A DNA stretch of 64,000 nucleotides from Gordionus sp. m RMFG-2023 (GCF_954871325.1 NC_088779.1:575121-639120); one strand, 5' to 3'; positions 47,391-60,334 are shown, counted from the first letter of the stretch. The notes: generated by a model not told the origin, from the letters alone. Made by a program: numbers and translations.

Positions 47391-47778
47391 AATTTTATCA
47401 ATATTACGTCCGATATAGTAGTGGTTCAATACCATCTTCCATTATTTCAATTTCCATTTCTAAAAAATATTTTTTTATTTTTTTAAGACTCATTTATTTT
47501 ATTATAAAATAAACGTCACATAAAATCAAAACTATATTAAAATATATTTTTTTAAAAAAAATAAAATAAAATAAATAAATTAAAAAAACTTATTCTATAA
47601 AAATGGAGGCGGGACTAAAAGTTCCCAAATTTATATTTTATTTTAAAAATTTTTACTACAAATATTTATTAAAATGAAAAAACAAACTAAAATATTAAAA
47701 TATTAAAACAAGTATATAAAAATAATACTAAAAATTACTAAATAAAAATAAATTAATATATATTATAAGTATGGGAGG

Positions 47779-48056
47779 GTAGAGATCTGCAAAATTAGGC
47801 CCGACCGGTACCCGGCCCGCTACTTAAAATAACCGGATTGTCGGGCCTAATATTTTCTAAAAAAATTTGGACCGGGTCAGGTCTGGCCTTGGAAATTTTT
47901 TTAAATATATCTAAATTTATCAATTTTATATTGAAATTTTTATGTAAAATAAAAATATTTAATCTCGGTAAAAAATTTTTAAAAATAAATTAGGGTTTGT
48001 TGGGCTGGGCCGGAAAAACGGGCCAGGCTTGAAAAATTAGGCCCGATGCAGATCAT
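47779..48056. mobile_element. hAT-type MITE, about 280 bp
   Basis: The left end TAGAGATCTGCAAAATTAGG pairs with the reversed right end TAATGATCTGCATCGGGCC. G+C-rich blocks with GGGCC repeats lie inside both ends. A similar MITE lies in the IR1 spacer (17115-17445). The flanking octamers are only roughly alike. Confidence 0.6.
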
Positions 48057-48434
48057 TAATGGAGGTCAAAAGAGCTAAATTGTATAATGGATAAGTTACC
48101 TAAAAAAGAAGTATAATTGTGTTTAAAAATTTCTAGTTGAAGTTTTATGGATTCGATAGTAGTTTGTATATTTTGTTTAAAAAAATAATATTCTTTAGGT
48201 TCTGATGAAAGGGCTCTTATAAAAATTTTAAAGATCCGCCACTGACATATATCCAAGGGAAGAGATAACGATTGGTAAAAAATATAATTTGTTTTTGGAA
48301 TACTTAATTATTTATTTTCTCGGCTATGTCAACCGGATTAGAATTTAAATTTTTTGGCCTCAGGATATTTGGTATTCGAACGGTTAATAGCTGAATTAAT
48401 AGCTGCATGTTTTGCTCTGCCTAATATAATATTG

Positions 48435-48580
48435 CTAGTGCTGTAAACGTTACTACAAAAAAAGAAAGGCGTTTCCGTTACTCGTTACCCCTAGAAGAAG
48501 ATAAAGAATGACGTTCCTTTTCTTCAAAAAAGGTAACGAGGTTAGTAACGATGTTACTTTTTTGACGTTACTTTATAGCA
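48435..48580. mobile_element. hAT-type MITE, 146 bp
   Basis: The inverted ends contain TGCTGTAAACGTTAC and, reversed, TGCTATAAAGTAACGTC. The flanks ATAATATTG and ATAATACTG match at 8 of 9 bases, giving a near-perfect 8 bp target duplication. The core has the palindromic TAACGAG/CTCGTTA pair. Confidence 0.75.
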
Positions 48581-48709
48581 ATAATACTGCCTACCCTACT
48601 AAATTAAATTCCTTGACGAATAAATACTGACATTATAATGTGTTAGGCATTAAATAATCATGTTTTTATTTAAAAGCAATTCTCAGTGAACTTTTATCTT
48701 TTTTAATCG

Positions 48710-50420
48710 ATCTTCGATAGGACCGGACTTCCCGTCGGAAGTCAAATGAGACCGAACTGGACCGGACCGGACTACTGCAATCACTATTCTAAACTGTCAC
48801 AAGTATTTTTTTTATATGATCTATATTTACCCTCGAATATATTTTTAAAAAATTTAAAAATATAAAATCCATTTAAAAAAAGAAAGAAAAGTAAACAAAA
48901 TAATAAACAACTTATATTTTTCTCGAAAAAATATATTTAAGAACGTTCATAAATGTCAATCAACATATACAACAGCTTCCCTCTTGAGAATTTAAACTGG
49001 GGTCATACAATTTACTACAAATATAATGCAAATAAATGTCTAAATAAATTCTAATAAATCCAAAAAAATATATTATATATTTTCATTAAATTTTCTTTCA
49101 TCTGAAGAAAGTCAACTTTTTTTCTTAACCATACATAATTTTTATTGTGCTATTGATTATCATTTAATTTTAACGGATGATAGCTTGATGGATATTGTAC
49201 TGTTGATTGTCATTAAATTTCAACGTTTAGTGAGCAATAGCTTTGATTGATACATATCATTATAAGTCATGATCATTCTATCTTAAGCTTGGTATATTTA
49301 ATACAGCATCATTGTAGTTGATTTAGACAGAATATTACAAAGAGTAAGTCAGTCAAATGTTATTTTTTAAAATATATACTAAATATATTGTTTATTCTTT
49401 ACTTTTAACATTACCCCAGATAACGCTTTTTCCCTATCAATCATAATACTAAATTTCAGTTCAAAATTTCTGATCCCAATATTCACATAAAACTATATTT
49501 TGTACTATTACCTTTTCCCTTTCCTTGGATCTAAAATAATATCAAATGGCTTCATTTATATAATCTCCAAAATTTTAAAAATATTCTAATATTACCTACC
49601 TCCATTATTATCCTTTACATATATAAATCCACATTTACACATGTATAATCAAAAATATTTTTATTATTTTACCTTTACATTGATACAATTTTATGCATGT
49701 ATATATATATAAACTTCAAATTATATTCTTCTCTTTAAAAACTTGAACTATTTATCATCCATTCTTGACTTTCAATCCATCTTTAGCACATGTTTAATAT
49801 CTGACTTTTTTTTACTTATTTTTAATTTATATCTGGGATTTCTTTTTATTTCATCACATAATTTTTCTTTTTATTTCATTTATCATTACTTTTTATAATT
49901 ATTTAAACATTTCAAATCCATAATTTTCATTTTTATCACTTTTATATTTACATTATAAGATCCATCTAAACTGTCAAATATATTTTTATAACAACTATAA
50001 TTATCTTCGAATTTTATAACATTTATACATACAAAATCCATTTTTTCTTAAAGCAAATGAAAATAATAAAAACAACTTTTATTCTCCTCGAAAAAAATAT
50101 TTTAAAAAATGTCCATAAATATCAATCGACAGATACAACACCTCCCCCCCCCCCACCTCACTTTCTAACTGGGGTAAAGATATACAATTTACTCAATATA
50201 TAATTAAAGTAAATGTTTACATAAATTTTAATACAAAAAAAAATAATATATTTTTATTATTTATTTTCTTTTGTTCCAGAATGTTCCAGAATGTTCCATA
50301 TTTTTTTCTTAACCATACGTAAAACTTTACGTGTTATATTTAACTTGGAAATTATCTCTGTTTTACCCCAAAAAGATATAATCGCCCAATAGCGGTATTT
50401 CCCTCCATTTAAAGATATTC
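48710..50420 (+). repeat. Family B dispersed repeat, direct third copy
   Basis: Runs parallel to 2990-4560: head block (GGACCGGACTTCCCGTCGG), AATTTAAACTGGGGTC, TTAAGCTTGGTATA, GTAAGTCAGTCAAA, TTACCCCAGATAACGC, the second poly-C and AACTGGGGTAAAG near 50170, and TGTTCCAGAATGTTCCA. It continues uninterrupted through the point where the IR1 arms begin (AGTCAGTCAAA), which shows the IR1 edge is not a natural end of this family. Confidence 0.7.
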
Positions 50421-51300
50421 CTAATTCCGATGTTTCGATGGGTGTTTAAAATATAAATGAGTCATGTATTGAAATTTTTTATAGGAGTTTAGGGGGGGGG
50501 GCAACATTCATTCGATCATTACTGATCTCCGATATATATAAAAAAATAGTCCAAAATATTATTTTTTAAAATAAATAACGCCATCTTGCGGAAGAAAATA
50601 TATTTTTAATTTAAAGCATTTACGTAATAATAGGTTGTATTATTATTTTCCTTTTTTTTTAAAAAATTAATATAATTTTAAAATTAAACAATAAATATCT
50701 ATGTAAGGTTAACATTAAATTGTATTTTTTTTTAAATAAAAAGCTAATGTTTATTAATAATATATTATAATCGTATCCGATAATTCGTAATTTAAAATCG
50801 ATATAAATGAGGGCGTAAATTACCTTAAAACCATTTTTAGTGGGGGCGTGTTGTGATATGCTGTTAAAAGTTGTACATTATAGTTATATGTGGAATGTAT
50901 TTTTATTCCCCTATCTCTATATAATGTCACATAATTTTTTTTTAATTTAAAAATCAATTTTAGAAAAAAATAATTTATAGCGACGAACAAAGTTATTAAT
51001 TTGTCCACATTTCTTTCAACGATAATGTCTAACTAATAAAACATCAAAAATAAGCCCCTTTTTAAAAAAATGGAAAATTTCGAAAACGTAAATATGTTTT
51101 ACGAAAATTTTGAGAGGTATAAAAAAAAATTTAGCGGTAAAACCGAGGACCGAAGCGAAAAAGGAATTTGGCGGTTCTTTAAACAAAAAAATTCTGAGTT
51201 TACATCAGGGATCCATCCCCAAACAGAAACCAAGTTTAACCTGTAAAAGCCGTTTTTGAACTCTTTTTCACATAAACTTATAGTAAAAATTAGAATTATA
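50421..51300. other. No supported feature
   Basis: AT-rich DNA with an 11 bp G run near 50492. The 62-codon minus-strand frame at 50820-51008 has no recognisable family and low-complexity composition. Confidence 0.5.
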
Positions 51301-51304
51301 TATA

Positions 51305-51665
51305 TATGTTAGCGACGATGTGCTATTTTTTTCAACTTTAAAATCATTTTTTGAGCGCGTTTTTTTGTTTTAAATTTTAAAAAAATCTGCGTATATCGAA
51401 ATTACCTATCCCATGAATTTCAAACAAATTTTTACCACGAAATTTTAAAACTAAATATAATTTACGTTAGTTTTTTTTTCCATAGATTTTTCACATAAAA
51501 TATAAAATGAGTCGAAGGTTAACGGCTAAATTTATCTACGATTCCTAATATAGGTATTCTAAATATGTTGGAAATATATTTTCGGTAAAATTATATTTTT
51601 AAATTTTATAAAAAACGCACCAAAAAAATGACTTAATGTAAAAATTAAGCTAACATAAAAAAACC
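51305..51665. repeat. Family C foldback (two inverted halves)
   Basis: The left half (GTTAGCGACGATGTG through TTTTGAGCGCG to CCTATCCCATGAATTTC) is followed after about 60 bp by its inverted partner (TAGGTATTCTAAATATG through AAAAACGCACCAAAAAA to TTAAGCTAACATA). It is a MITE with arms of about 140 bp, related to the Tc1-like relic at 54350. Confidence 0.7.
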
Positions 51666-51759
51666 TTTTTTCCTCTTCCATTTCATCATTAAAAACTAGT
51701 AGTTGTCATGATGCTATTGATTATCATTGAATTTAACGGTGTATGGGTCATAGCGTGGT

Positions 51760-52580
51760 TGATATTTTTATACACTCATTAAATTATCTTTATTTAATTT
51801 ACCTAGTAATCAGTATTTTTGTTTTCTTATTTTTCTGTTTAAATAAATTTTTGTAATGTTATATATATTTGAATATTTCGCTCTTCTTAACTTATATTTC
51901 TTATATTTTTTATAATATACGGTGCCATTCAAATTCAACAAGAGATATTTTATATGTAAACTATAGAAATAATATATACTTTGAGTTTTTTTTATGTGTA
52001 CATTTAAAATAAAATGGATTTTTTTAATCCCTTGGATTTCAAAAATACAATTAATTAAAACTCGAAACTTTAACGATAATATTATATCCTTTGACAAAAT
52101 ATTTTTGTGCTCAAGAATTTACTAGATAGAATCATAATTTTTTCTAGATTATAGAAAAATTATTCATAAAATATTTGTATTAATTTATATGTTTATATAA
52201 CCATAAGCTATTTTTTAAAAAAATATTTCATTTCAATTTTTGAATAATTTATTTTATTATATTATTTTACAAATTTTTTTTTAAAAAAAATATCAATATT
52301 TAATTCTTATCTTTTTTATTAGCAAATTATTAACTACAACATAATAAAAATATAGATGGCGTTAAATATTTTTAAGGTAAAATTGTTAAAAGAATTATAA
52401 AAAACTAATAGAACTTTTAATTTCTTCCCTAATTTATTATTTTTGCCTATTATAACCATAGTATCCGAGTATTCTATCGGGTAATTACTAAATGATTAAT
52501 AAAGCATTTTAGGGAATTCAACCTTTAGAGACACCTTATCTGCAACTCAAAAATATTGTTATATAAGTGAACACACAAAA
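51760..52580 (+). repeat. Family A copy
   Basis: Nearly full length: TATACACTCATTAAATTATC, ACGGTGCCATTCAAATTC, TGACAAAATATTTTTGTGC, AGATGGCGTTAAATA, CTTTAGAGACACCTTATCTG and TTATATAAGTGAACACA at the end. Confidence 0.75.
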
Positions 52581-52700
52581 CTTCCATATTTTACCTGCTG
52601 CGGCAGTTCAAGTGTATTGACAGTTACCATCGCTTAAAATCGCTAAGCTGATTATAAATTGGACGAATTTTTTTAAAATATATGACATAATTAATTTATT

Positions 52701-53240
52701 TTGATTGACGTTCTTTGAGGATTCCAATGTGGATTCATGATAAAGGTTTCGCTATAAAATTTATTCGCGGTAAAAGTTTCGCTGACTTGACATCATAATT
52801 GATTAAATTTGATTGACGTTCTTCGAGGATTCCAATGTGGATTCATGATAAAGGTTTCGCTATAAAGTTCATTCGCGATAAAAGTTTCGCCGACTTGACA
52901 TCACAATTGATTAAATTTGATTGACGTTCTTTGAGGATTCCAATGTGGATTCATGATAAGGGTTTCGCTATCAAATTCATTCGCGATAAAAGTTTTGCTG
53001 ACTTGACATCATAATTGATTAAATTTGATTGACGTTCTTTGAGGATTCCAATGTGGATTCATGATAAGGGTTTCGCTATCAAATTCATTCGCGATAAAAG
53101 TTTCGCTGACTTGACATCATAATTGATTAAATTTGATTGACGTTCTTTGAGGATTCCAATGTGGATTCATGATAAAGGTTTCGCTATAAAATTCATTCGC
53201 GATAAAAGTTTCGCTGACTTGACGTGGAACAGTCCTGCCC
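52701..53240 (+). repeat. 108 bp tandem array, five units
   Basis: TTGATTGACGTTCTTTGAGG begins at 52701, 52809, 52917, 53025 and 53133, an exact 108 bp period. Each unit has two related submotifs, GATAAAGGTTTCGCTATAAA and GATAAAAGTTTCGCTGACTT. Units differ by only a few bases, so amplification is recent. All frames carry stops. Confidence 0.95.
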
Positions 53241-53572
53241 ACCATATTCTGGAAGAAATTTAGTTAAGTTTATCGGGACTCCATTCAACGAGTACAAATA
53301 TGCTGGAGAAATCTTTGACAACCATCAAAAAAATAAATTAACACAAAAGCTGTGAACTGATGATTTCTTCAAAAGAATTAAATTCAAAGGATTCTCCCAT
53401 TTCATCAGATATTGATAAAAAAATGTGATTAAAACAGGAAAAGAAAATAGATGTAAGATCACACTAACTATTGAGAATGATACAAGAGTGTTTACTTCAC
53501 CCCCTGAAGAGGGTGATGGTTCAATAGTATTATTTTATAAACTTCTATGGTTTCCATTTTTAAAAATAAAAT
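53218..53572 (+). pseudogene. Possible decayed coding fragment
   Basis: One frame stays coding-like over about 115 codons with only three or four stops, unusual for this base composition: VEQSCPPYSGRNLVKFIGTP, FNEYKYAGEIFDNHQKNKL, DDFFKRIKFKGFSHFIRY, ITLTIENDTRVFTSPPEEGD, GSIVLFYKLLWF. I do not recognise a family. It starts directly at the end of the 108 bp array and stops before the hAT MITE. It could be a remnant of a host gene or of a transposon protein. Confidence 0.3.
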
Positions 53573-53582
53573 AATACCTACC

Positions 53583-53986
53583 CAGTGGCGTAGCTAGGAA
53601 TTTTCCTTAGAGGGGGTCCATACATATAAAAGCCTGGGAAAGGGGCGTTTAATGGGTCTTCGGCCCTTTTGCCAGGCCTTTGGCAGGGTTTATCTTACAA
53701 ATCATAACCATATCTTCGATAATATATAATATAAATTTTTATGCATCAATAATTTGTTTTATAATTTAGTAGATAATTCTCAATGACTTTATAATAATAG
53801 TATCCTGATTTCAATAGTAATATAATATCCTTCCACAAACATCAAAACCAGAAAAATATAAATATTATTGGTATTCATTTGATATAAAGTCACCACTTAT
53901 AAGTCTTTTGAACGTATAATCTAAAAATAAATTTTTGCTCTGGGAGGGGTCCAAACCCGAAAACCACCCCCGTAGCTACGCCACTG
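53583..53986. mobile_element. hAT-type MITE, 404 bp, perfect 8 bp target duplication
   Basis: The ends are CAGTGGCGTAGCTAGG and TAGCTACGCCACTG. TACCTACC flanks both sides (53575-53582 and 53987-53994). The ends belong to the same CAGNGGCGTNGCTA group as the element at 115-2067, whose non-autonomous relative it may be. The interior is AT-rich with a small G+C-rich patch near the left end. Confidence 0.92.
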
Positions 53987-53994
53987 TACCTACC

Positions 53995-54345
53995 TTACTA
54001 AATTAAATTACGCAAGAGTCAGACCAGAGACGGTCGGGTTGACCGATCTGACCTGACCACTGCAACACTATTCAAAGAAATACAATTTACGCATATATTT
54101 ATATAATCAAAGTGAATGTTTACATAAATTTTAATAAATAAAAAAAATATATAAATTAATATTATTATTTAATTTCTTTATTTTTTTTTCTATTTATTCT
54201 GTTCCAGGAAGTTCCATATTTTTTCTTAACAATACGTAATTGATGTCATGATGCTATTGATTATGACCTAATTTAAGGATGTGTGGAACATGGATTATTT
54301 GATATTGCACTATTGATTGACATTAAACCTTGACAACCAATGTTT
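53995..54345 (+). repeat. Family B dispersed repeat, partial
   Basis: Has the head block (CAGACCAGAGACGGTCGGG), the CTGTTCCAGGAAGTTCCA phrase and a CACTATTGATTGACATTAA end. The middle is missing. Confidence 0.6.
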
Positions 54346-54349
54346 GGAT

Positions 54350-55100
54350 ATGTTAGCGTCAGTGTGTTTTTTTTCAACGATAAATCATTTCTTGAGCGCG
54401 TTTTTTTTGAATTTAAAATTGAATTTTGCCGATATATTCTATCAAGTTTGGAATACCTGCCCTATGAGTTTCAGACAATTTGGCCGTCAAGGAGCCCGAT
54501 AGAAGAAATACTTTTAGGGCAATTAATATTCAACAATATCCCAAGAGAAAAATCGTATTTCTTAGATGAAAATGGAATAAGCTTGCATGTTGTACCAATC
54601 TACGCCTGAGCGGCATACAATCTCTTTCCAATAATAAAAATCCCATCCTTTAAGGGTAAAAATATAAGCATACTTTGTATAATTGGAATTGGAGATGTAA
54701 TCCATTATAAAATAATGGATGTGCTTATAATAAATTATTATTCCGTTATTTTATGACAGAACTTATCAGTGTCTTATCACCAGATGCAATTATTGTAATG
54801 GATGATGCATCTATCCATAGAAGCCATCTTATCCATCCTTATAAAGGTAAGATTGAATACCTACCACTATATTTACTTCAGCTAAACCCATCGTGGGAAT
54901 CTTGAAAAATAAATATCGAATCAAATCCCGGCCCTAATTCAAAAGATGAAATTATTGGGAATATTATTCAGCTCTTAATCTGATTTATTCCTTAAGACAT
55001 TACTAACTTTTACAATCACATGCAAAGCTATTTGAAGTTAGGTTATCACTGGCAACTGATTAATTGGGTAATCCTTACAATTGATTCGTATTAATAATTA
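54350..55100 (+). mobile_element. Tc1/mariner-like transposon relic
   Basis: Starts with the family C block (GTTAGCGTCAGTGTG to CCTATGAGTTTCAGACAATT) as terminal repeat, followed by DDE transposase remnants. A right end could be the reversed family C piece at 56795-56855, which would make a 2.5 kb element with other repeats nested inside, but this link is not certain. Confidence 0.6.
54470..55010 (+). pseudogene. Tc1/mariner DDE transposase fragments
   Basis: Cut-and-paste transposase of the IS630/Tc1/mariner superfamily. The blocks seen are IPREKSYFLDENGISLHV (first acidic residue, D in FLDE, about 54530-54590), then ISVLSPDAIIVMDDASIHRS (second aspartate, about 54760-54820), then GKIEYLPLYLLQLNPSWES (about 54845-54905), where the third acidic residue normally follows LNP. 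The first and later blocks are in different frames, with a TGA at 54607 and a stop after NPSWES. The N-terminal helix-turn-helix is absent. Inactive and moderately old. Confidence 0.8.
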
Positions 55101-55149
55101 TAATATAAATCTTTTAATTATGTAAAAAAGGTGCCATCATCACATTTGT

Positions 55150-56290
55150 GGAACCATGGAATAGATTAATTATAATTATATTGAAATCTAATTTGTTCGG
55201 TAAGAAAAAAGATACAAATTTAGCATGATTCATTTTTATAATATAATTTTCTTACAGATCCAAAACCCTCGCCTAAAGTCATTATGGTTCAAATCTAATA
55301 GCTGGTTAAGAATAACTATATTAAGTTGAGATTGATGTCAACATGAAGTTGATACTGATAAATTAGACATTTAAACAAGTCAAAATTCCACTAAATAAAA
55401 CTTTGAAATTATTTGATCATTAATATTTGAATGTATCATTTACTATTTGATTGATGGTATTGGTTTTAAAAATCAATATAATATCTAATTTTCTATTGCA
55501 TTTATATTGGAATTTAAAATCAAGATCATTATTGGTATAGTTACCAATTCTAATAGGTAAGAGGTTGCCGTGGTAACATTTTTTTTTAATTTACAGGGAA
55601 TTTAGGCCTATTCCAGAATATTTAATTTTAAATATAATTATTCAATTTATGTTTTTTTTAAAAAAATATTTGTCATAAAAATGATATAAATATTTTAAAT
55701 AACATTTTTATTGTCCTAAATTTCAAAAATACAATTAATAAAATTTTCGAAACCTTAAGCGATATATTAATATTATATCCTTTGACATTAATATTTTTGA
55801 TCAAGAATTTACTAGATAGAATAATAATTTTTTTTGTAAATTATATATTATGGATTATTGAAATAAAATTATTCATAGATAATTGTATTAATTAGATGCT
55901 TTTAATTGGTCATTACATCATAATACCTTTTAGGACTATTTTTTTTAAAATATATTTATTTAGGGGGTTATTCAATTAATTTTAATTTTAAAATAATTAT
56001 TTATTACATTATAAAAAAATAAACCAAAATATTTAAATGCTTCTACATTAACAACTATAAATATAGATGGCATTAAATATTTCCTGGGTAAATTTGTTAA
56101 AAAAATTACATAAAATTTAATCAAATTTTGAATATTTTTTTTTAAAGATTACGATATTTACCTATCATAGCTATAATATCCCTAGTAATCTATTGGATAT
56201 TGCTAAATGATCTCATTTTATAAATTAAACCTTTATAAGACACCATATCCGGGACTCAAAAATATGGCTATATAAGTATCAAAACAACAG
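55150..56290 (+). repeat. Direct segmental duplication, unit 1
   Basis: Matches 56865-58030 along its length: GCATGATTCATTTTTAT, ACAGATCCAAAACCCTC, GGTTAAGAATAACTATA, TTGATTGATGGTATTGG, and then a family A copy (55700-56290) ending GACACCATATCCGGGAC and GGCTATATAAG. It has diverged by many substitutions and gaps, so it is old. Confidence 0.75.
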
Positions 56291-56722
56291 TTGTTCGTTG
56301 ATCATCAAATTCGTGTAACGATTGGAATATTTTGATAAATTATAAATTATAATGTATTAATTATTTTTATTTTTATCTAATTTATTATAAAAGTCTAAAG
56401 TATTAACATATTTTTTTATCGAAATTAATGGATACAAAATATTTACAAAATAGATTAACATTTTAAGAAATTCTAAAATATTTTCAAATATTTAAAAAAA
56501 GTCTTTTTACAAAAAAATGATTGAAATTTAATCAAAAATCCGACTTGAACATTCTCATGTAAGATCCAAAATTTTTTTCCCATTTTTTCATCACAAATTA
56601 TATATTTACAAATATAATTTCTTTTTATTATTTAAACATATGATTTATTCTTAATTATTTGCTTGTACATATTTAATTTTCAATGTGTATTAATTTAAAA
56701 TAAAATTTTATTTAGTTTTCAA

Positions 56723-56757
56723 CCCCCCCCCCCCCCCCCCCTCCCCCCTCCCTCCTT
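56723..56757 (+). repeat. Poly-C tract
   Basis: About 35 bases, nearly all C, between the two duplicated units. Other C or G runs occur at 4305, 33285, 42645, 50145, 50492 and 62236. Confidence 0.95.
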
Positions 56758-56864
56758 CCAACCACTTTAATTGTATATTTAATAATGACACTCGTTTTAC
56801 GGTAAAGTTGAAAAAATAATACATTGCAGTAAAAGAAATACATTGACGCTAACAGATACATATA

Positions 56865-58030
56865 TTATTATAATTTTATTGAAATATACTTTATTCGATA
56901 AAAAAAAATTACAAATTTCGCATGATTCATTTTTATTTTACATTTTTTTTACAGCTCCAAAACCCTCACTTTAAGATCCTCAAGGTTCAAATATGGTTAA
57001 AAATAACTATACTAAGTCGAGATTGATGTTAACATAAAAGTTGATATTGGTAAATTAACATTTAAAGAGGCAAAATTAGCTGATCAATATTCTCTGAATT
57101 TATCATCATTACTATTTGATTGATAGTATTGGTTATAAAAATTAATGTAATCTTTAATTTTCTATCCCATTTGTATTGGTATTGAAAAACCAAGATAAAA
57201 TTGGTATAGTTATCAGTTCTATTAAGAAAGAGTGTATACATATTTTTTAAATTTAATCGGAATTTAGGCCATATTAGTAATAGACTCCTTGAATATGCAT
57301 TTATAAATATAATTATTCAATTCATGTTTTTTTTGAAAAATATCATAAATAAAATGATATAAAAATTTTAAATAGTTTATTTACTTAACACTGTGTCCTA
57401 AATATCAAAAATATTTTTATTCTAAGAATTTACAAGATAAAATCATAATTTTTTGTAGATTATATATATTAAATTTATGAATTAATGAAATAAAATTAAT
57501 CATAACTCTTAAAAATTGTTTATTAATTACTAAATGGTTATAATTGTATTAATCTGATGTCTTTAATCATCTTTACATTAAATAATACGTATTTTTTGAG
57601 TTATTTTTTAATAAAATATTTAAAAGATTTAATTTATCTTTATAAAAATTCCTAAAAATCCAGGAAATTAAATTTTATTTACATTATTATAAAGATATTT
57701 TTATTAAAAGTTGTTAACAATTTAAAAAATTTTTTTTTTAAAAAAATAAAAACATGAATATTTAATGCCTACATTAGCAAAATATTTATCTATAACATAA
57801 TTAAAAGTATAGATGGCATTAAATATTTTCAGGGTACATTTGTTAAATAGTTTCGATAAAATTATATAACCTTTAATTTCTCCCTCAATTTCTTATCAAA
57901 GCCCATCATAGCCACAATATCCTACCATTTTATCGGGCGTTAATAAACGATTTATAAGACATTTTAGAAATCGAACTTTTATAAGACACCGTATCTGGAA
58001 CCCAAAAATAAGGTTATATAAGTTTCACGG
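56865..58030 (+). repeat. Direct segmental duplication, unit 2
   Basis: Partner of 55150-56290. It contains CGCATGATTCATTTTTAT, ACAGCTCCAAAACCCTC, GGTTAAAAATAACTATA, TTGATTGATAGTATTGG, and a family A copy (57405-58030) ending GACACCGTATCTGGAACC and GGTTATATAAG. Confidence 0.75.
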
Positions 58031-58039
58031 TAAGCGCCA

Positions 58040-58530
58040 TTAAATTAACTTTGCGCAGTGGCGATACCGTAACCGATGATGTTTTACCGAGGTGCGGTTA
58101 TTGCTAGTTGAAAACTACTACCAATACCCCGCCACGCGTTCTTTACTGAATCGCGTAGGCAATTTTTACTCGGCCCTAAAACGGCCCCTCACTTAAAAAA
58201 AGTAAATTAGAAATTGTGTTCTTAGGATCTTCCATGGTGCTTCTTGATCTTTTTGATGGATCCATGGAAAAGGTCAACAATGAATGAAGGATAAGGGTAG
58301 AATGGAAAATCCTAGGAGGTTATAGGAATACTCGGCACTAAAACGATCCTTCATTGGAAGAAGATAGAAATGCAGGATCTTTTGATGGATCCCTGGCACA
58401 GGTCTGAAAAGAATGAGAAGAGAAGCTAAGGATGGAAAAATCGTACCAGGTTGGGAAACAGGGATTTTCAAGGATTTCTATCTGCAGTGTTTGTCGAGGG
58501 AGAGGTTCTTCAGTTAAAATAAAAATTTCC
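58040..58530. other. G+C-richer segment with an imperfect 160 bp duplication
   Basis: This is the least AT-rich non-repeat stretch in the right third. CTCGGCCCTAAAACGGCCCC, AGGATCTT, TGATGGATCCATGG and AATGAATGAAGGATAAGG (58171-58295) recur as CTCGGCACTAAAACGATCC, AGGATCTTTTGATGGATCCC and AATGAGAAG...AAGG (58331-58440). No coding frame convinces me; the 65-codon minus-strand frame at 58274-58471 is unsupported. Confidence 0.5.
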
Positions 58531-59389
58531 TAGGCCCCCAGCCAAATCATATTTAATATTATGCGAATATCTTAAAATTTTATAAGTAATTCATGAAAAT
58601 ATTAACATTATTTTTAAATGTATTTAGGCAATAATTTTTGAAATAAAGTTGAATTTATTATTAGACGAAAAAAAAATTCAATATTTTTTTTTAATAATTA
58701 GCAACTGTTTTGTATAAGCCACTAAATTTAAAGAAAAATTTATAAACTTTGACTATCTCTATTGTGGATTGGTGCTTTTAGCTTAAAAAATTGAATTAAG
58801 CTTCTAAGTCGAATCACAACTTGACAACACTATTTTATAGTTGACTAAAATTAGGCAGTTTCACAACACTACCCAAGCCAAAGCCAATTAATCAAAATAA
58901 ATTCTAAACCCCAGATGTATGTAAAGAGAATGATGGTCGGCCCCATGAAGGCCTCTAATTGTAAGACGCTTTTGATTCATTGAATTTTGAATCTATTAAT
59001 CAAGTAATCTTTTTAAGAATGCTCAAACAAAGATTTTGGTTCAAATTTTACCTACAAATCTTAATTTCAATGGGGAGATCTTTTATGATGAAATCACTGC
59101 ATGAAATTTTGGGCCAACAAATGTTCATTTGTAGATTTTTATAAAAAAATTAAACTTCAACTTCTAAAATATTTTAAATTTGTATTTTAAAAACTTTAAT
59201 ATGAATTTTTCAAATTTTATATAAATTTAAAATATTTTTTTCCCTTTTGTTTTTAAATTTTGAATTCTAATCCATTTTTTGAAATAAGAATTTCTATTAT
59301 AAAATTTAAATATGTGTGGAAATAAAATATATATATAAAAAAAATAAGAATGATAATTTATATATGATTTCTTAATCCAAAAATGTTGA
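58531..59389. other. No supported feature
   Basis: AT-rich sequence with no recognisable gene or dispersed repeat. Confidence 0.5.
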
Positions 59390-59590
59390 TTTGCTACTAA
59401 ATTTCGACAATTTTGCGATGAACTTTAATAAAAATAAAATTTTTATCAGATTTTCCATAAATTTTTTTTATATAAATTATGAATGGCTCAAAAGTTAACA
59501 TCAAAATTGTTTGTATTTCATAAGATAGATATTCTAAACATGATGGAATACATTGCCGGAAAGAACAGATTGACGAAAACATCTATATAT
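59390..59590 (-). repeat. Family C half-element
   Basis: Reversed terminal block with TAAGATAGATATTCTAAACA, TGATGGAATACATTGCCGG and GATTGACGAAAACATC, followed by an AT dinucleotide run. The short minus-strand frame here is an artefact of the block. Confidence 0.55.
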
Positions 59591-60190
59591 ATATATATAT
59601 AAAGTAACCATTGAATGTATATTCTTACTTTTCTTAAAGATATAAAACTTTAGACAAACACAAATGTATATTATAAAAAAATATTTATATTATGGGTAAT
59701 TTGATTTGTATGTACTTGTATTTAGAGTGTAGTTAGATTTGGAATTCTGATTATTAATTTAATTAAATCTAAAAATATATCCCGGGTGGGGCTTAATTTT
59801 TTTTTTTAACACAACTGTTGCTAGGACATAAGAAAATGAATTTAAATTATAACAAATTACAGTTGGGAAGCGAAGAAACATTTAACTAATCATATTTCTC
59901 ATTTTCCTTCTTAAACGATTTTTTAAAAAAATACCGCCAAATTATGTTTTAAAAATCTGGTACTTGTGGAAGATGTAAAATAATCAAATAATAACCGGAA
60001 TAAAAATCTTGTTAAAATCTGGACCGAGCCCAAAATTTTAAACTCCTCTCATGTCTCTTAAAATGAATGCATTAAATTAAAAAGAGATGTAAATTATAAA
60101 AAAATTGAAAATATATATCATTGTTCTTTGGCTCAAGCTCAACCGGCATATTATTATATATGCGGTTGTCCTATCTGGTATGGTATGAAT

Positions 60191-60304
<114 letters not shown>

Positions 60305-60334
60305 TTATCATTTTGTCAAATTAACAAAATAAAT

